This document shows, piece by piece, positions 17,501-26,067 of a DNA stretch of 32,658 nt; within the stretch, counting starts at the first letter, position 1; each line of letters begins with the position of its first letter. The notes under the pieces are model-generated. The model was not told where the DNA came from. It made no database searches and saw only the letters and a program-made list of their open reading frames with translations. Both the position numbers and the translations under genes were made by a program. This stretch comes from Clostridia bacterium. GTDB taxonomy: Bacteria > Bacillota > Clostridia > Lachnospirales > Lachnospiraceae. The stretch spans positions 1-32,658 of the forward strand of contig QKDK01000272.1 of the NCBI GenBank assembly GCA_003252135.1. Reading direction: 5' to 3'.

Positions 17501-18799
17501 TCAATACAGTTTTCTGTTATCAATGACACGTTTTGCTTTACCTTCACTTCTGGCAAGTGTCTTTGGTTCGACCAGTTTTACGTGTGCGACAACGCCAAGT
17601 GCCTGCTCCAGCGTTCTTTCAATTCTCTTTGTCATATTCTCCAGCTCACGAATCTCATCAAAGTTGAAGGAATCATCTGCTTCGACCTGTACTTCAAGTG
17701 TATCAAGATTATTGATACGGTCGACAACCAGCAGATAGTTTGGTGTTACCCCACCCATTTCAAGCAGCGCTGCCTCCACCTGAGAAGGAAACACATTAAC
17801 TCCTCTGATGATCAGCATATCATCGGACCGTCCCTGGAACCTTGAAAGTCTTGCCATGGTCCGACCGCACGGACATTTGTCATAAGAAATGCTTGTAAGG
17901 TCCTTTGTTCTATAGCGGAACAAAGGCAGGGCTTCTTTTGTTACAGGAGTGAATACCAGCTCTCCCACTGTTCCAGGCGCAACCGGCTGCAGGGTCTTTG
18001 GATCTATGATTTCAGGAATAAAATGATCTTCATAAACATGCAGGCCGGTATGATACTCACAGTCTCCGGCAACACCCGGTCCGAGAATCTCGCTCAGACC
18101 ATAAATGTCATAAGCAGTAATACCTAATCTTCTTTCAATTTCATTCCTCATGCCATCTGTCCAGGGTTCGGCTCCGCAGATCGCACTTTTCAGCTTGATC
18201 TTCCCTACCTTTCCTTCTTCTTCCAGCGCTTCTGTCAGATACATCAGATAAGACGGAGTACAGCAAATTGTTGTGACGCCAAAGTCTTCCATCAGGGTGA
18301 GCTGTTTTTTTGTATTTCCGGTAGAAAGCGGTACGACCATGGCACCAACATTTTCAGCACCATAATGCACACCCAGTCCGCCGGTGAACAGTCCGTAGCC
18401 ATACGATATCTGAACCTTGTCATTTCGTCCTACTCCGCCCATAGTAAGTACTCGTGCCACACACTCCGACCACATCTCAATATCTCTTCTTGTATATCCC
18501 ACAACCGTAGCTTTTCCCGTTGTTCCGGATGACGCATGAACACGTACGATTTCTGATTCTGGAACTGCAAACAGACCAAATGGATAGTTGTCACGTAAAT
18601 CATCTTTTGTTGTATACGGCAGCTTCGATAAATCCTCAATTCCCTGAATATCGCCTGGTTCCAGCCCCATCTGCTGCATCTTTTTACGATAAAATTCCAC
18701 ATTATGATAAACGTTGTTTACCATTTTAACAAGCCTTGCGCTTTGCAGCGTCTGAATCTGATCGCGGCTCATACACTCTTTTGTCTCATTCCAGATCAT
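17501..18799 (-). CDS. paaK: Phenylacetate-CoA ligase family protein (AMP-forming), copy 1
   Basis: VHASSGTTGKATVVGYT, YGYGLFTGGLGVHYGAENVG, RYRTKDLTSISYDKCPCGRTMARLSRFQGRSDDMLIIRGVNVFPSQVE. Confidence 0.93.
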   Translation of the reverse strand: MIWNETKECMSRDQIQTLQSARLVKMVNNVYHNVEFYRKKMQQMGLEPGDIQGIEDLSKLPYTTKDDLRDNYPFGLFAVPESEIVRVHASSGTTGKATVVGYTRRDIEMWSECVARVLTMGGVGRNDKVQISYGYGLFTGGLGVHYGAENVGAMVVPLSTGNTKKQLTLMEDFGVTTICCTPSYLMYLTEALEEEGKVGKIKLKSAICGAEPWTDGMRNEIERRLGITAYDIYGLSEILGPGVAGDCEYHTGLHVYEDHFIPEIIDPKTLQPVAPGTVGELVFTPVTKEALPLFRYRTKDLTSISYDKCPCGRTMARLSRFQGRSDDMLIIRGVNVFPSQVEAALLEMGGVTPNYLLVVDRINNLDTLEVQVEADDSFNFDEIRELENMTKRIERTLEQALGVVAHVKLVEPKTLARSEGKAKRVIDNRKLY

Positions 18800-18879
18800 C
18801 GTTTAAGAACCATCCCTTTCTTATATATAGTCATTTTATTTCGCAATACACTTTCCTATTCCTTTTTGTTATTCAAATT

Positions 18880-18917
18880 ACTTCTGTATCACCTGTTTAC
18901 TTCTGTATCACCTGTTT
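18880..18917. repeat. 19-nt tandem duplication
   Basis: acttctgtatcacctgttt repeated exactly twice, in the ACT-paaK spacer. Confidence 0.9.
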
Positions 18918-18922
18918 ATTTC

Positions 18923-19345
18923 TCATTCCTGCGTAAGCTTTTCCGTGACCATGACCCCATTTTCCATCAGAACCTTTTCCGCCTCTTCCATTCTGTCAAG
19001 ATTCATCAGCATCAGCGGTTCGCTCTGCCCGCGCAGAACAAATGAGTAAATGTAGTTGATTTCCAGTCTGGCATCAGCAAGAATCCACATGACACGGTCC
19101 AGCTCGCCTGGTTTATCCACAAGCTCAATTGCAACAACATCTGTCAGTTTAACAATAAATCCATTTTCTGTCAGAACGCGCTTTGCTTCACCTGTCTTAT
19201 CCACCATCAGTCGCAGAATTCCAAACTCTGGTGAGTCAAAAGAAGCAATTGCACGGATACTGATATTATTTTCTCGAAGAACACGTGTTACTTTTGCAAG
19301 ACTTCCAACTTCATTCTCCACAAATACAGAGAGCTGTTTTACCAT
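18923..19345 (-). CDS. ACT domain protein (tandem ACT)
   Basis: MVKQLSVFVENEVGSLAKVTRVLRENNISIRAIASFDSPEFGILRLMVD...ELVDKPGELDRVMWILADARLEINYIY; paralogous to 17049..17480. Confidence 0.88.
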   Translation of the reverse strand: MVKQLSVFVENEVGSLAKVTRVLRENNISIRAIASFDSPEFGILRLMVDKTGEAKRVLTENGFIVKLTDVVAIELVDKPGELDRVMWILADARLEINYIYSFVLRGQSEPLMLMNLDRMEEAEKVLMENGVMVTEKLTQE

Positions 19346-19358
19346 ATCATTCTCCTCC

Positions 19359-19946
19359 TTACGCGTTGATCTTCTGTAATTCGAATCCTGTTACAAATGC
19401 CTTTTTGTTTATCTCGACTGTTTTTGGCGGGACAAGCTTCTCAATCACTTCCAGCCAGTCTTCTTTTGAAAAGTCCATATGCTGTGCCGCAACACCGAGT
19501 ACTACAATATTAAAGGTTCGGGCATTTCCAAGTTCCTTCGCAATGCTCATTGCATCAACTGCAATTACTTTATGCCTGCTCTGCAGCATTTCTATTATAT
19601 TCTCCGGATATACTGCTGCTCCGATGACAACCGGCATCGGGTCAATGCGTTGATCGTTCAGTATCAGGACCCCATCCTTTTTCAGATAATGCGCGTATCG
19701 ATAAGCCTCTAGCCGTTCAAATGCAATCAGGACATCTGCCTGCCCTTCTTCAACAATCGGTTCAGCGACCTTTTCACCGTACCGGACAAACGTTACCACG
19801 CTGCCGCCTCGCTGTGCCATCCCATGTACCTCAGAAAGTTTAACATCAAAACCTGCATGAATGGTAATACCCCCGAGGATTCTGCTAGTCAGCAGTGTTC
19901 CCTGACCGCCTACTCCGACGATCATTATATTTTTCGTTGTTTTCAT
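19359..19946 (-). CDS. iorB: Indolepyruvate:ferredoxin oxidoreductase, beta subunit
   Basis: NIMIVGVGGQGTLLTSRILG...VHGMAQRGGSVVTFVRYG, gamma/beta-domain pattern of 2-oxoacid oxidoreductases. Confidence 0.93.
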   Translation of the reverse strand: MKTTKNIMIVGVGGQGTLLTSRILGGITIHAGFDVKLSEVHGMAQRGGSVVTFVRYGEKVAEPIVEEGQADVLIAFERLEAYRYAHYLKKDGVLILNDQRIDPMPVVIGAAVYPENIIEMLQSRHKVIAVDAMSIAKELGNARTFNIVVLGVAAQHMDFSKEDWLEVIEKLVPPKTVEINKKAFVTGFELQKINA

Positions 19947-19954
19947 CTTACCCT

Positions 19955-20006
19955 CACTTCTGCACTTCGCTTCTGTATTTCATTTCTGTATTTTACTTTT
20001 GCACTT
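19955..20006. repeat. 13-nt tandem repeat, 4 copies (further decayed copies to about 20032)
   Basis: cacttctgcactt cgcttctgtattt catttctgtattt tacttttgcactt, in the iorA-iorB spacer. Confidence 0.75.
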
Positions 20007-20042
20007 CATTTTTTCATTTCATTTTGCTTATTCATATACTCA

Positions 20043-21782
20043 TTATTTATCAGACTTTTGAATCGCTCCAAATTTACAGATCTGCGCGCAAAGTCCGCAT
20101 CCGTTGCACATAGTATCATTGATCACCACACTCTTATCTGATCTTCTTGTGATAGCCGGACAGCCCGGTTTCATGCACATACCGCATTTTGTACAGATAT
20201 CTGTATTGATTTTATATTGAGATGTAATGGCCTTCTTATCCAGCAATACACAGGGCGCTTTTACAATTACCACTGAAAGCTCATCTTTTGCCACTTCCTC
20301 TTTGATGACCTGTTCCAGTTTTTCTGTGTTAAAAGCACCGACTGAAACGACATTTTTTATACCGATCGATTTACAGAGCATCTCCAGGTCGATTGCAGGG
20401 ACTGTTTCTCCCATCAGTGTTTTTCCCGTAGCTGCATGATCCTGATGGCCTGTCATTCCTGTTGTTGAATTATCAAGAATCAATATAGTTCCGGTTCCCT
20501 GATTATATACCGCATTGATCAGTGAATTGATGCCGGTGTGCATAAAGGTCGAATCTCCGATAACAGCAACCCAGTCTTTGATAAATTCTTTTCCTTTTGC
20601 TTTTTCAATACCATGCAGTGAACTGATGCTGGCGCCCATGCAGATCGTGGTATCGATGACGCTGAGCGGAGCCACCGCTCCCAGTGTATAACAGCCGATA
20701 TCGCCTGCAGCATGGATCTTTAACTTACTCAGAACATGGAAGGTACTGCGGTGCGGACAGCCGGGGCAAAGAATCGGCGGGCGCATCGGCGCTGCTGCTG
20801 CTTGTTCGATCTCGAGCTCCTGCCTGAGGATAGCTGTCCTGAGCAGATTTGCGCTGTATTCGCCCTGAATGGTTAATATTTCTTTTCCTATCGCTTTGAT
20901 TCCCCAGGCTCTTACCTGCTCTTCAATGATTGGATCAAGTTCTTCAACAATATATAATGTTTCAACATTTTCGGCAAATTCCATGATCAGGTTTTTAGGA
21001 AGCGGATTTACCAGTCCAAGTTTTAACACAGAAACATCAGGCATTGCTTCCTTTACATACTGATAAGGAATTCCTGCCGTTATAACACCGATTTTTCTGT
21101 CATTATATTCTACTTTATTAACAGCCATTGAGCAGCCGTCAACTGCCATGCGCTTTTCTCTGTCTTCAACATGCAAATGTCTTTTTACTGCATTTCCCGG
21201 CATCATAACATTTTTCGCAATATTTTTCACATAAGGTCTGTCTTCTCTTTCTGTTCTTTCACAAAGCTCGACCATGCCCTGAGAATGAGAAAGCCTTGTC
21301 GTTACACGGACGATGACGGGGGTGTCGTATTGTTCGCTCAGGTCAAAGGCAAACTTGGTAAATTCCTTTGCTTCTTCGCTGTCCGACGGTTCCAGCACAG
21401 GCACCTTTGCAGCTCTTGCAACAGCCCTTGTATCCTGCTCATTCTGCGAACTGTAGAGTCCCGGGTCATCCGCTGCTGCCAGGACCAGTCCTCCGTTTGC
21501 TCCGATATAGGATACCGTATAGAGCGGGTCTGCAGCCACATTGACACCGACATGCTTCATGGATGCCAGTGCTCTAACTCCGCTGATGGATGCACCGATG
21601 GCCACCTCCATTGCAACTTTTTCATTTGGTGACCATTCTGAATAAATCTCTTTATATTTAACAATGTTTTCGCTGATTTCAGTACTTGGTGTTCCCGGAT
21701 ATGCTGCGGAAACCTTAACACCTGCTTCATATGCTCCTCTGGCAATAGCTTCATTGCCAAGCATGATTACTTTATCTGACAC
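20043..21782 (-). CDS. iorA: Indolepyruvate:ferredoxin oxidoreductase, alpha subunit
   Basis: LGNEAIARGAYEAGVKVSAAYPGTPSTEI, CPGCPHRSTF, TPP-domain GDIGCYTLG, C-terminal ferredoxin cysteines (CTKCGMCMKPGCP, CNGCGLCAQIC). Probable GTG start at 21782 after AAAGGAGAACAGGTT. Confidence 0.94.
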   Translation of the reverse strand: MSDKVIMLGNEAIARGAYEAGVKVSAAYPGTPSTEISENIVKYKEIYSEWSPNEKVAMEVAIGASISGVRALASMKHVGVNVAADPLYTVSYIGANGGLVLAAADDPGLYSSQNEQDTRAVARAAKVPVLEPSDSEEAKEFTKFAFDLSEQYDTPVIVRVTTRLSHSQGMVELCERTEREDRPYVKNIAKNVMMPGNAVKRHLHVEDREKRMAVDGCSMAVNKVEYNDRKIGVITAGIPYQYVKEAMPDVSVLKLGLVNPLPKNLIMEFAENVETLYIVEELDPIIEEQVRAWGIKAIGKEILTIQGEYSANLLRTAILRQELEIEQAAAAPMRPPILCPGCPHRSTFHVLSKLKIHAAGDIGCYTLGAVAPLSVIDTTICMGASISSLHGIEKAKGKEFIKDWVAVIGDSTFMHTGINSLINAVYNQGTGTILILDNSTTGMTGHQDHAATGKTLMGETVPAIDLEMLCKSIGIKNVVSVGAFNTEKLEQVIKEEVAKDELSVVIVKAPCVLLDKKAITSQYKINTDICTKCGMCMKPGCPAITRRSDKSVVINDTMCNGCGLCAQICKFGAIQKSDK

Positions 21783-21814
21783 AACCTGTTCTCCTTTCGG
21801 TTTTACGTTACTCT

Positions 21815-23134
21815 TTAACAATTCAGACCAAGTTCCTTACGCAGGTCTGTTACACGCTTTGCTTTTCCTTCAAATCGTTTCAGGGTTCCAGGTGCGACCA
21901 GCTTGATGTCAGCATCCAGACCAAGCACAGATTTCAGATTTCCGCGAACTTTTTTTGCCAGATCATTTAACTGGCCGTAAGATTCAAGCTGCGATTCATC
22001 CACCAGTTCAACCTTTATGGACATTGTATCCAGATGATTGATTCTTTCGACAATAATTTCATAATGCGGTCCAATCTCGGGAATTCGAAGGAGTACCTCC
22101 TCGATCTGCGTCGGAAATACATTGACACCCCTGATGATCAGCATATCATCGCTCCTGCCGGACAGATTCTCCATCCTGCATGTTGTTCTGCCGCATTTGC
22201 ACGGTTCATAGAAAAGCCTTGTGATATCTCTTGTTCTGTACCTGATCATAGGCAGCCCTTTTTTGGTAAGGCAGGTAATGACAAGTTCGCCTTTTTCACC
22301 CGCCGGCAGAACTTCTCCGGTCTCAGGATTGATGACTTCCGGTATAAAATGATCTTCGTGGATATGCATTCCGCAAAGTTCGAGACATTCTCCTGAAAGA
22401 CCTGGACCGTTCAGCTCACTCATACCGTAATTCTGCGTTGCTTTGAAGTCATCGCCCCAAAGCTTGTACATCTCCTGTCTCATGGGTTCTGTCATGCCTT
22501 CTCCGCCAAATAGTCCAATTTTAACTTTCAGATCCTTCTGTGGGTCTAACCCCATTTTCCTTGCAACCTCACCCATATGAAGTGCATAAGATGGCGTTGC
22601 CACCAGAAGCGTTGTCCCAAAATCTTTCATATACATCAGCTGTTTTTCTGTATTCCCGGAAGATGTCGGTGCTACCGCCGCACCCAGATTCTCCAGTCCG
22701 TAATGCAGTCCGAGAGCTCCGGTGAACATCCCGTAACCAAAACAGATCTGTGCAATATCATGGCTTGTCGCACCCCCAAGTGCAGCCACTCTTGTCACAG
22801 TCTCTGTCCAGTTAGCCATATCTTCTTTTGTATAACCGACCACGGTCGGTTTTCCTGTCGTTCCTGAGGAAGCATGAATTCTAACCATGTCATCCACCGG
22901 TACCGCAAACAATCCGTAAGGATAATGATCTCTGAAATCTTTCTTTACAGTAAATGGAAGGTTTTTTAAGTCTGCCAGTGACTTGATATGTTCCGGTCGT
23001 AACCTTGCTTCCTCCATTTTGCTGCGGTAAGGTGCTACTTTTTCATATGCCCATGTAACCTGTTCTTTCAACCTGGCGAGCTGTATTTCCTCCATCTCGG
23101 CACGTGTACAGGTCTCTTCTTTTGCCCAAATCAT
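21815..23134 (-). CDS. paaK: Phenylacetate-CoA ligase family protein (AMP-forming), copy 2
   Basis: IHASSGTTGKPTVVGYT, FGYGMFTGALGLHYGLENLG, RYRTRDITRLFYEPCKCGRTTCRMENLSGRSDDMLIIRGVNVFPTQIE. Start at ATG 23134 after GGAGGA rather than 23152. Confidence 0.94.
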   Translation of the reverse strand: MIWAKEETCTRAEMEEIQLARLKEQVTWAYEKVAPYRSKMEEARLRPEHIKSLADLKNLPFTVKKDFRDHYPYGLFAVPVDDMVRIHASSGTTGKPTVVGYTKEDMANWTETVTRVAALGGATSHDIAQICFGYGMFTGALGLHYGLENLGAAVAPTSSGNTEKQLMYMKDFGTTLLVATPSYALHMGEVARKMGLDPQKDLKVKIGLFGGEGMTEPMRQEMYKLWGDDFKATQNYGMSELNGPGLSGECLELCGMHIHEDHFIPEVINPETGEVLPAGEKGELVITCLTKKGLPMIRYRTRDITRLFYEPCKCGRTTCRMENLSGRSDDMLIIRGVNVFPTQIEEVLLRIPEIGPHYEIIVERINHLDTMSIKVELVDESQLESYGQLNDLAKKVRGNLKSVLGLDADIKLVAPGTLKRFEGKAKRVTDLRKELGLNC

Positions 23135-23177
23135 TCGTATCCTCCAATGCATTGCACTGCCTGCTTTTCGCGTTTTT

Positions 23178-23195
23178 GCGTTGAAGCTTTAGCGC
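23178..23195. promoter_or_regulatory. 18-bp imperfect palindrome downstream of the paaK-ior promoter
   Basis: GCGTTGAAGCTTTAGCGC; central AAGCTT, with non-Watson-Crick positions being G-T type. Confidence 0.4.
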
Positions 23196-23211
23196 AGTAA
23201 ATTTACTTTAA

Positions 23212-23239
23212 ATTATAGCATTTCCAACTGATATGTCAA
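23212..23239 (-). promoter_or_regulatory. Sigma70-type promoter of the paaK-iorAB-ACT-paaK-ACT operon
   Basis: Minus strand TTGACA - 16 nt - TATAAT. Confidence 0.75.
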
Positions 23240-23314
23240 TTGTTTTGGGATATTTATGCGTTTTTGCAATTCCCTTTTTACTGATAATTTTATGAAATAA
23301 TCGGGAATAACTAA

Positions 23315-23344
23315 TTGACACAGCCATGATATTAATGCTATCAT
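23315..23344 (+). promoter_or_regulatory. Sigma70-type promoter of the SSS symporter
   Basis: TTGACA - 18 nt - TATCAT. Confidence 0.6.
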
Positions 23345-23444
23345 TTTCAACATGAGACTTTATTGCACCAAAGCGTCGAAACGTTGATGCAACAAAGCAA
23401 CGGGGATATTTTTATTTTCAATTATTTGAAGGGAGAGGAAACTT

Positions 23445-24962
23445 ATGGTAATTAAAATTCTTATGTTGATCGTGTTTTTTGCAATTATGCTGTCTGTTGG
23501 TCTGTATACAAGAAAAAAAGTAAACAGCGCTAACGATTTCGTGCTCGGAGGACGTACCGTCGGCCCATGGATAACAGCTTTTTCTTACGGTACTTCTTAC
23601 TTTTCTGCTGTTGTTTTCATTGGTTATGCCGGACAATTCGGCTGGAAATTCGGTATATCGGCAACCTGGATCGGTATTTTTAATGCACTAGTCGGAAGCC
23701 TTCTTGCATGGGTCATATTGGGCAGAAGAACCAGAGTCATAACCAATCATCTGTCAGCTTCCACTCTGCCTGAGTATTTTGGCAAACGCTTTAATAACAA
23801 GCCAATCAAGATAGCAGCCTCTATGATAACCTTTATTTTCCTGATTCCTTATACTGCATCGATTTATAATGGTCTTTCGAGACTATTCGCAATGGCTTTT
23901 AATGTTCCCTACACTGCCTGTGTTATCGGAATGGCTGTCTTTACAGGCTTTTATCTTGTTCTCGGCGGATATATGGCTTCCTCTATCAACGATTTTATTC
24001 AGGGTATTATTATGCTGGTGAGTATTGCCTTTATCATTGGCGCTGTACTGGCAGGACAGGGCGGTTTTACAGAAGCCTTATCCTCCCTTGCAAATGTTAC
24101 AGACACAACTAATTCGACACCCGGAATTTTTGCTTCCTTCTTCGGTCCGGATCCACTGACACTTTTAAGCGTAATTGTACTCACTTCACTAGGCACTTTA
24201 GGTCTTCCGCAGATGGTTCATAAATTTTACGTAATTAAAGATGAACGTTCTATAAAAACCGGGACCATTGTTTCGACAGCATTTGCTTTTATCATAGCTG
24301 GCGGCTGCTATTTCCTTGGCGGCTTCGGACGGCTTTTTGATTCAGCTGCTATCTATACTGCCACCGGAACAGTCGCATATGATACGATCATTCCTAGCAT
24401 GCTTTCCTCACTTTCCGATATACTGATCGGTATTACTGTTGTCATGGTTCTTTCTGCCTCCATGTCAACACTGTCTTCTCTTGTACTTACGTCAAGCTCG
24501 ACCCTGACACTTGATTTTATCAAAGGTAACTTCATAAAGAAAATGGACAACAAAAAACAGCTGCTCGTCCTTCGTATAATGATCGTCTTCTTCGTAGCGC
24601 TGTCAGTTGTTGTGGCATTGAAGAAAAATGCATTTATTGCGCAGCTGATGGGATATTCATGGGGCGCACTTGCAGGATCTTTCCTTGGTCCGTTGATCTT
24701 CAGCCTTTACTCTAAAAAAGTCAGTCGTCTTGCTGTGTGGGCAAGTATGGCAAGCGGTGTCGGTATCACAGTTACAAATATGATTTTCGGTTATTTCTCT
24801 TCTCCTATTATTGCAGGTGCTATCGCCATGATCGTAAGCCTGATCATTGTTCCTCTGGTCAGCTTTATTACACCAAAGATGCCAAAGGCAGAGGTTGACT
24901 CAATGTTTGACTGTTTTCTTGAATCAGTCACCGTATCAAAGAAAAAATCACTGGATAATTAG
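23445..24962 (+). CDS. Sodium:solute symporter family (SSS) transporter
   Basis: SANDFVLGGRTVGPWITAFSYGTSYFSAVVFIGYAG, LGGYMASSINDFIQGIIML, multiple TM segments. Confidence 0.92.
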   Translation: MVIKILMLIVFFAIMLSVGLYTRKKVNSANDFVLGGRTVGPWITAFSYGTSYFSAVVFIGYAGQFGWKFGISATWIGIFNALVGSLLAWVILGRRTRVITNHLSASTLPEYFGKRFNNKPIKIAASMITFIFLIPYTASIYNGLSRLFAMAFNVPYTACVIGMAVFTGFYLVLGGYMASSINDFIQGIIMLVSIAFIIGAVLAGQGGFTEALSSLANVTDTTNSTPGIFASFFGPDPLTLLSVIVLTSLGTLGLPQMVHKFYVIKDERSIKTGTIVSTAFAFIIAGGCYFLGGFGRLFDSAAIYTATGTVAYDTIIPSMLSSLSDILIGITVVMVLSASMSTLSSLVLTSSSTLTLDFIKGNFIKKMDNKKQLLVLRIMIVFFVALSVVVALKKNAFIAQLMGYSWGALAGSFLGPLIFSLYSKKVSRLAVWASMASGVGITVTNMIFGYFSSPIIAGAIAMIVSLIIVPLVSFITPKMPKAEVDSMFDCFLESVTVSKKKSLDN

Positions 24963-24991
24963 AAAACTGCTCTTTTACCATCAAAACATCG

Positions 24992-25026
24992 ACTTCCGGG
25001 GGATATGCCACCGGAAGTTTTTGTTT
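24992..25026 (+). terminator. Intrinsic terminator after the SSS symporter
   Basis: acttccgg-gggatatgcca-ccggaagtttttgttt. Confidence 0.8.
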
Positions 25027-25069
25027 ACCATTGTTTGAATTATTATACATTTATCTTTATTAAATATAC

Positions 25070-25098
25070 TTCACAATCTGCACTGTTTGTGCTATACT
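25070..25098 (+). promoter_or_regulatory. Promoter upstream of the araD-like gene
   Basis: TTCACA - 17 nt - TATACT with an extended -10 TG; about 185-nt leader. Confidence 0.55.
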
Positions 25099-25289
25099 TT
25101 TCCTATACAGCATTATAACCTGCATGTCTGGCTGATGACTTGCCTAAACCCTTGCTTTTAGCAGGAACTGTGCCTGAATACTGATTTTTCTGAAGCTTTT
25201 GTGAAAGATGCATTCTGGTCACGGAACAAGCGCAGCCTTGTCAGTACAACACAAAATAAACAAGTTGTTATTATGAAAGGAGTAACCTT

Positions 25290-25988
25290 ATGCTGGAAAA
25301 ATTAATTCAAGAGGTTTATGAAGCGAATATGCTTCTTCCTAAATATGGTCTGGTAACATTTACCTGGGGTAATGTATCAGGGATAGACCGCAAGAATGGA
25401 CTTGTCGTGATCAAACCATCCGGCGTCGAATATGAATCAATGACCGTACATGATATGGTCGTTATTGATCTGGAAGGTAATCATGTGGAGGGACGTTATA
25501 AACCATCATCAGATACCGCCACGCATCTTGCACTATACAATGCCTTTCCAAATCTGGGCGGTGTTGTCCACACCCACTCACGTTGGGCGACTACATTTGC
25601 ACAGTCTGGTCTTGGCATCCCTGCTCTTGGCACAACACATGCAGATTATTTTTATGGTGAAATTCCCTGTACCAGAAAGATGACACAGCAAGAAATTTCC
25701 GGTGCTTACGAACGCGAGACCGGTAATGTTATTATCGAACGTTTTATATCCGCAAAGATAGAACCAGATGATATTCCGGCTGTTCTTGTACACAGCCACG
25801 GTCCTTTCACATGGGGAACCGATCCTCATAATGCTGTGCATAATGCAGTTGTTTTAGAAGAAGTCGCCTTCATGGCATGGCATAACCTGTCACTGTCAGG
25901 AATGACCATCTCTCCAATGCAGCAAGAATTATTGGACAAGCATTATTTAAGAAAGCACGGTGCCAATGCATATTACGGTCAGAAATAA
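25290..25988 (+). CDS. araD: L-ribulose-5-phosphate 4-epimerase / class II aldolase family
   Basis: [71 protein letters not shown]. Confidence 0.9.
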   Translation: MLEKLIQEVYEANMLLPKYGLVTFTWGNVSGIDRKNGLVVIKPSGVEYESMTVHDMVVIDLEGNHVEGRYKPSSDTATHLALYNAFPNLGGVVHTHSRWATTFAQSGLGIPALGTTHADYFYGEIPCTRKMTQQEISGAYERETGNVIIERFISAKIEPDDIPAVLVHSHGPFTWGTDPHNAVHNAVVLEEVAFMAWHNLSLSGMTISPMQQELLDKHYLRKHGANAYYGQK

Positions 25989-25995
25989 AGCTATC

Positions 25996-26023
25996 AAAAA
26001 AGCCCTGGATTCAGGGCTTTTTT
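25996..26023 (+). terminator. Intrinsic terminator after araD
   Basis: aaaaaagccctggattcagggctttttt. Confidence 0.88.
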
Positions 26024-26067
26024 CATTGAATCGCTGCCTATGTTCAATCCATTAATATGTTATTTGC

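Noticed and set aside
18704-19045. 113-aa plus-strand ORF spanning the paaK-ACT spacer
   Set aside because: Repeated residues simply reflect the 19-nt tandem duplication; overlaps two real genes on the other strand.
21171-21632. 153-aa plus-strand ORF antisense to iorA
   Set aside because: Shadow ORF; Cys/His-rich appearance comes from the antisense codons.
23135-23211. T-box or amino-acid riboswitch upstream of the paaK-ior operon
   Set aside because: Leader is only about 70 nt and has no T-box core sequence or known riboswitch signature.
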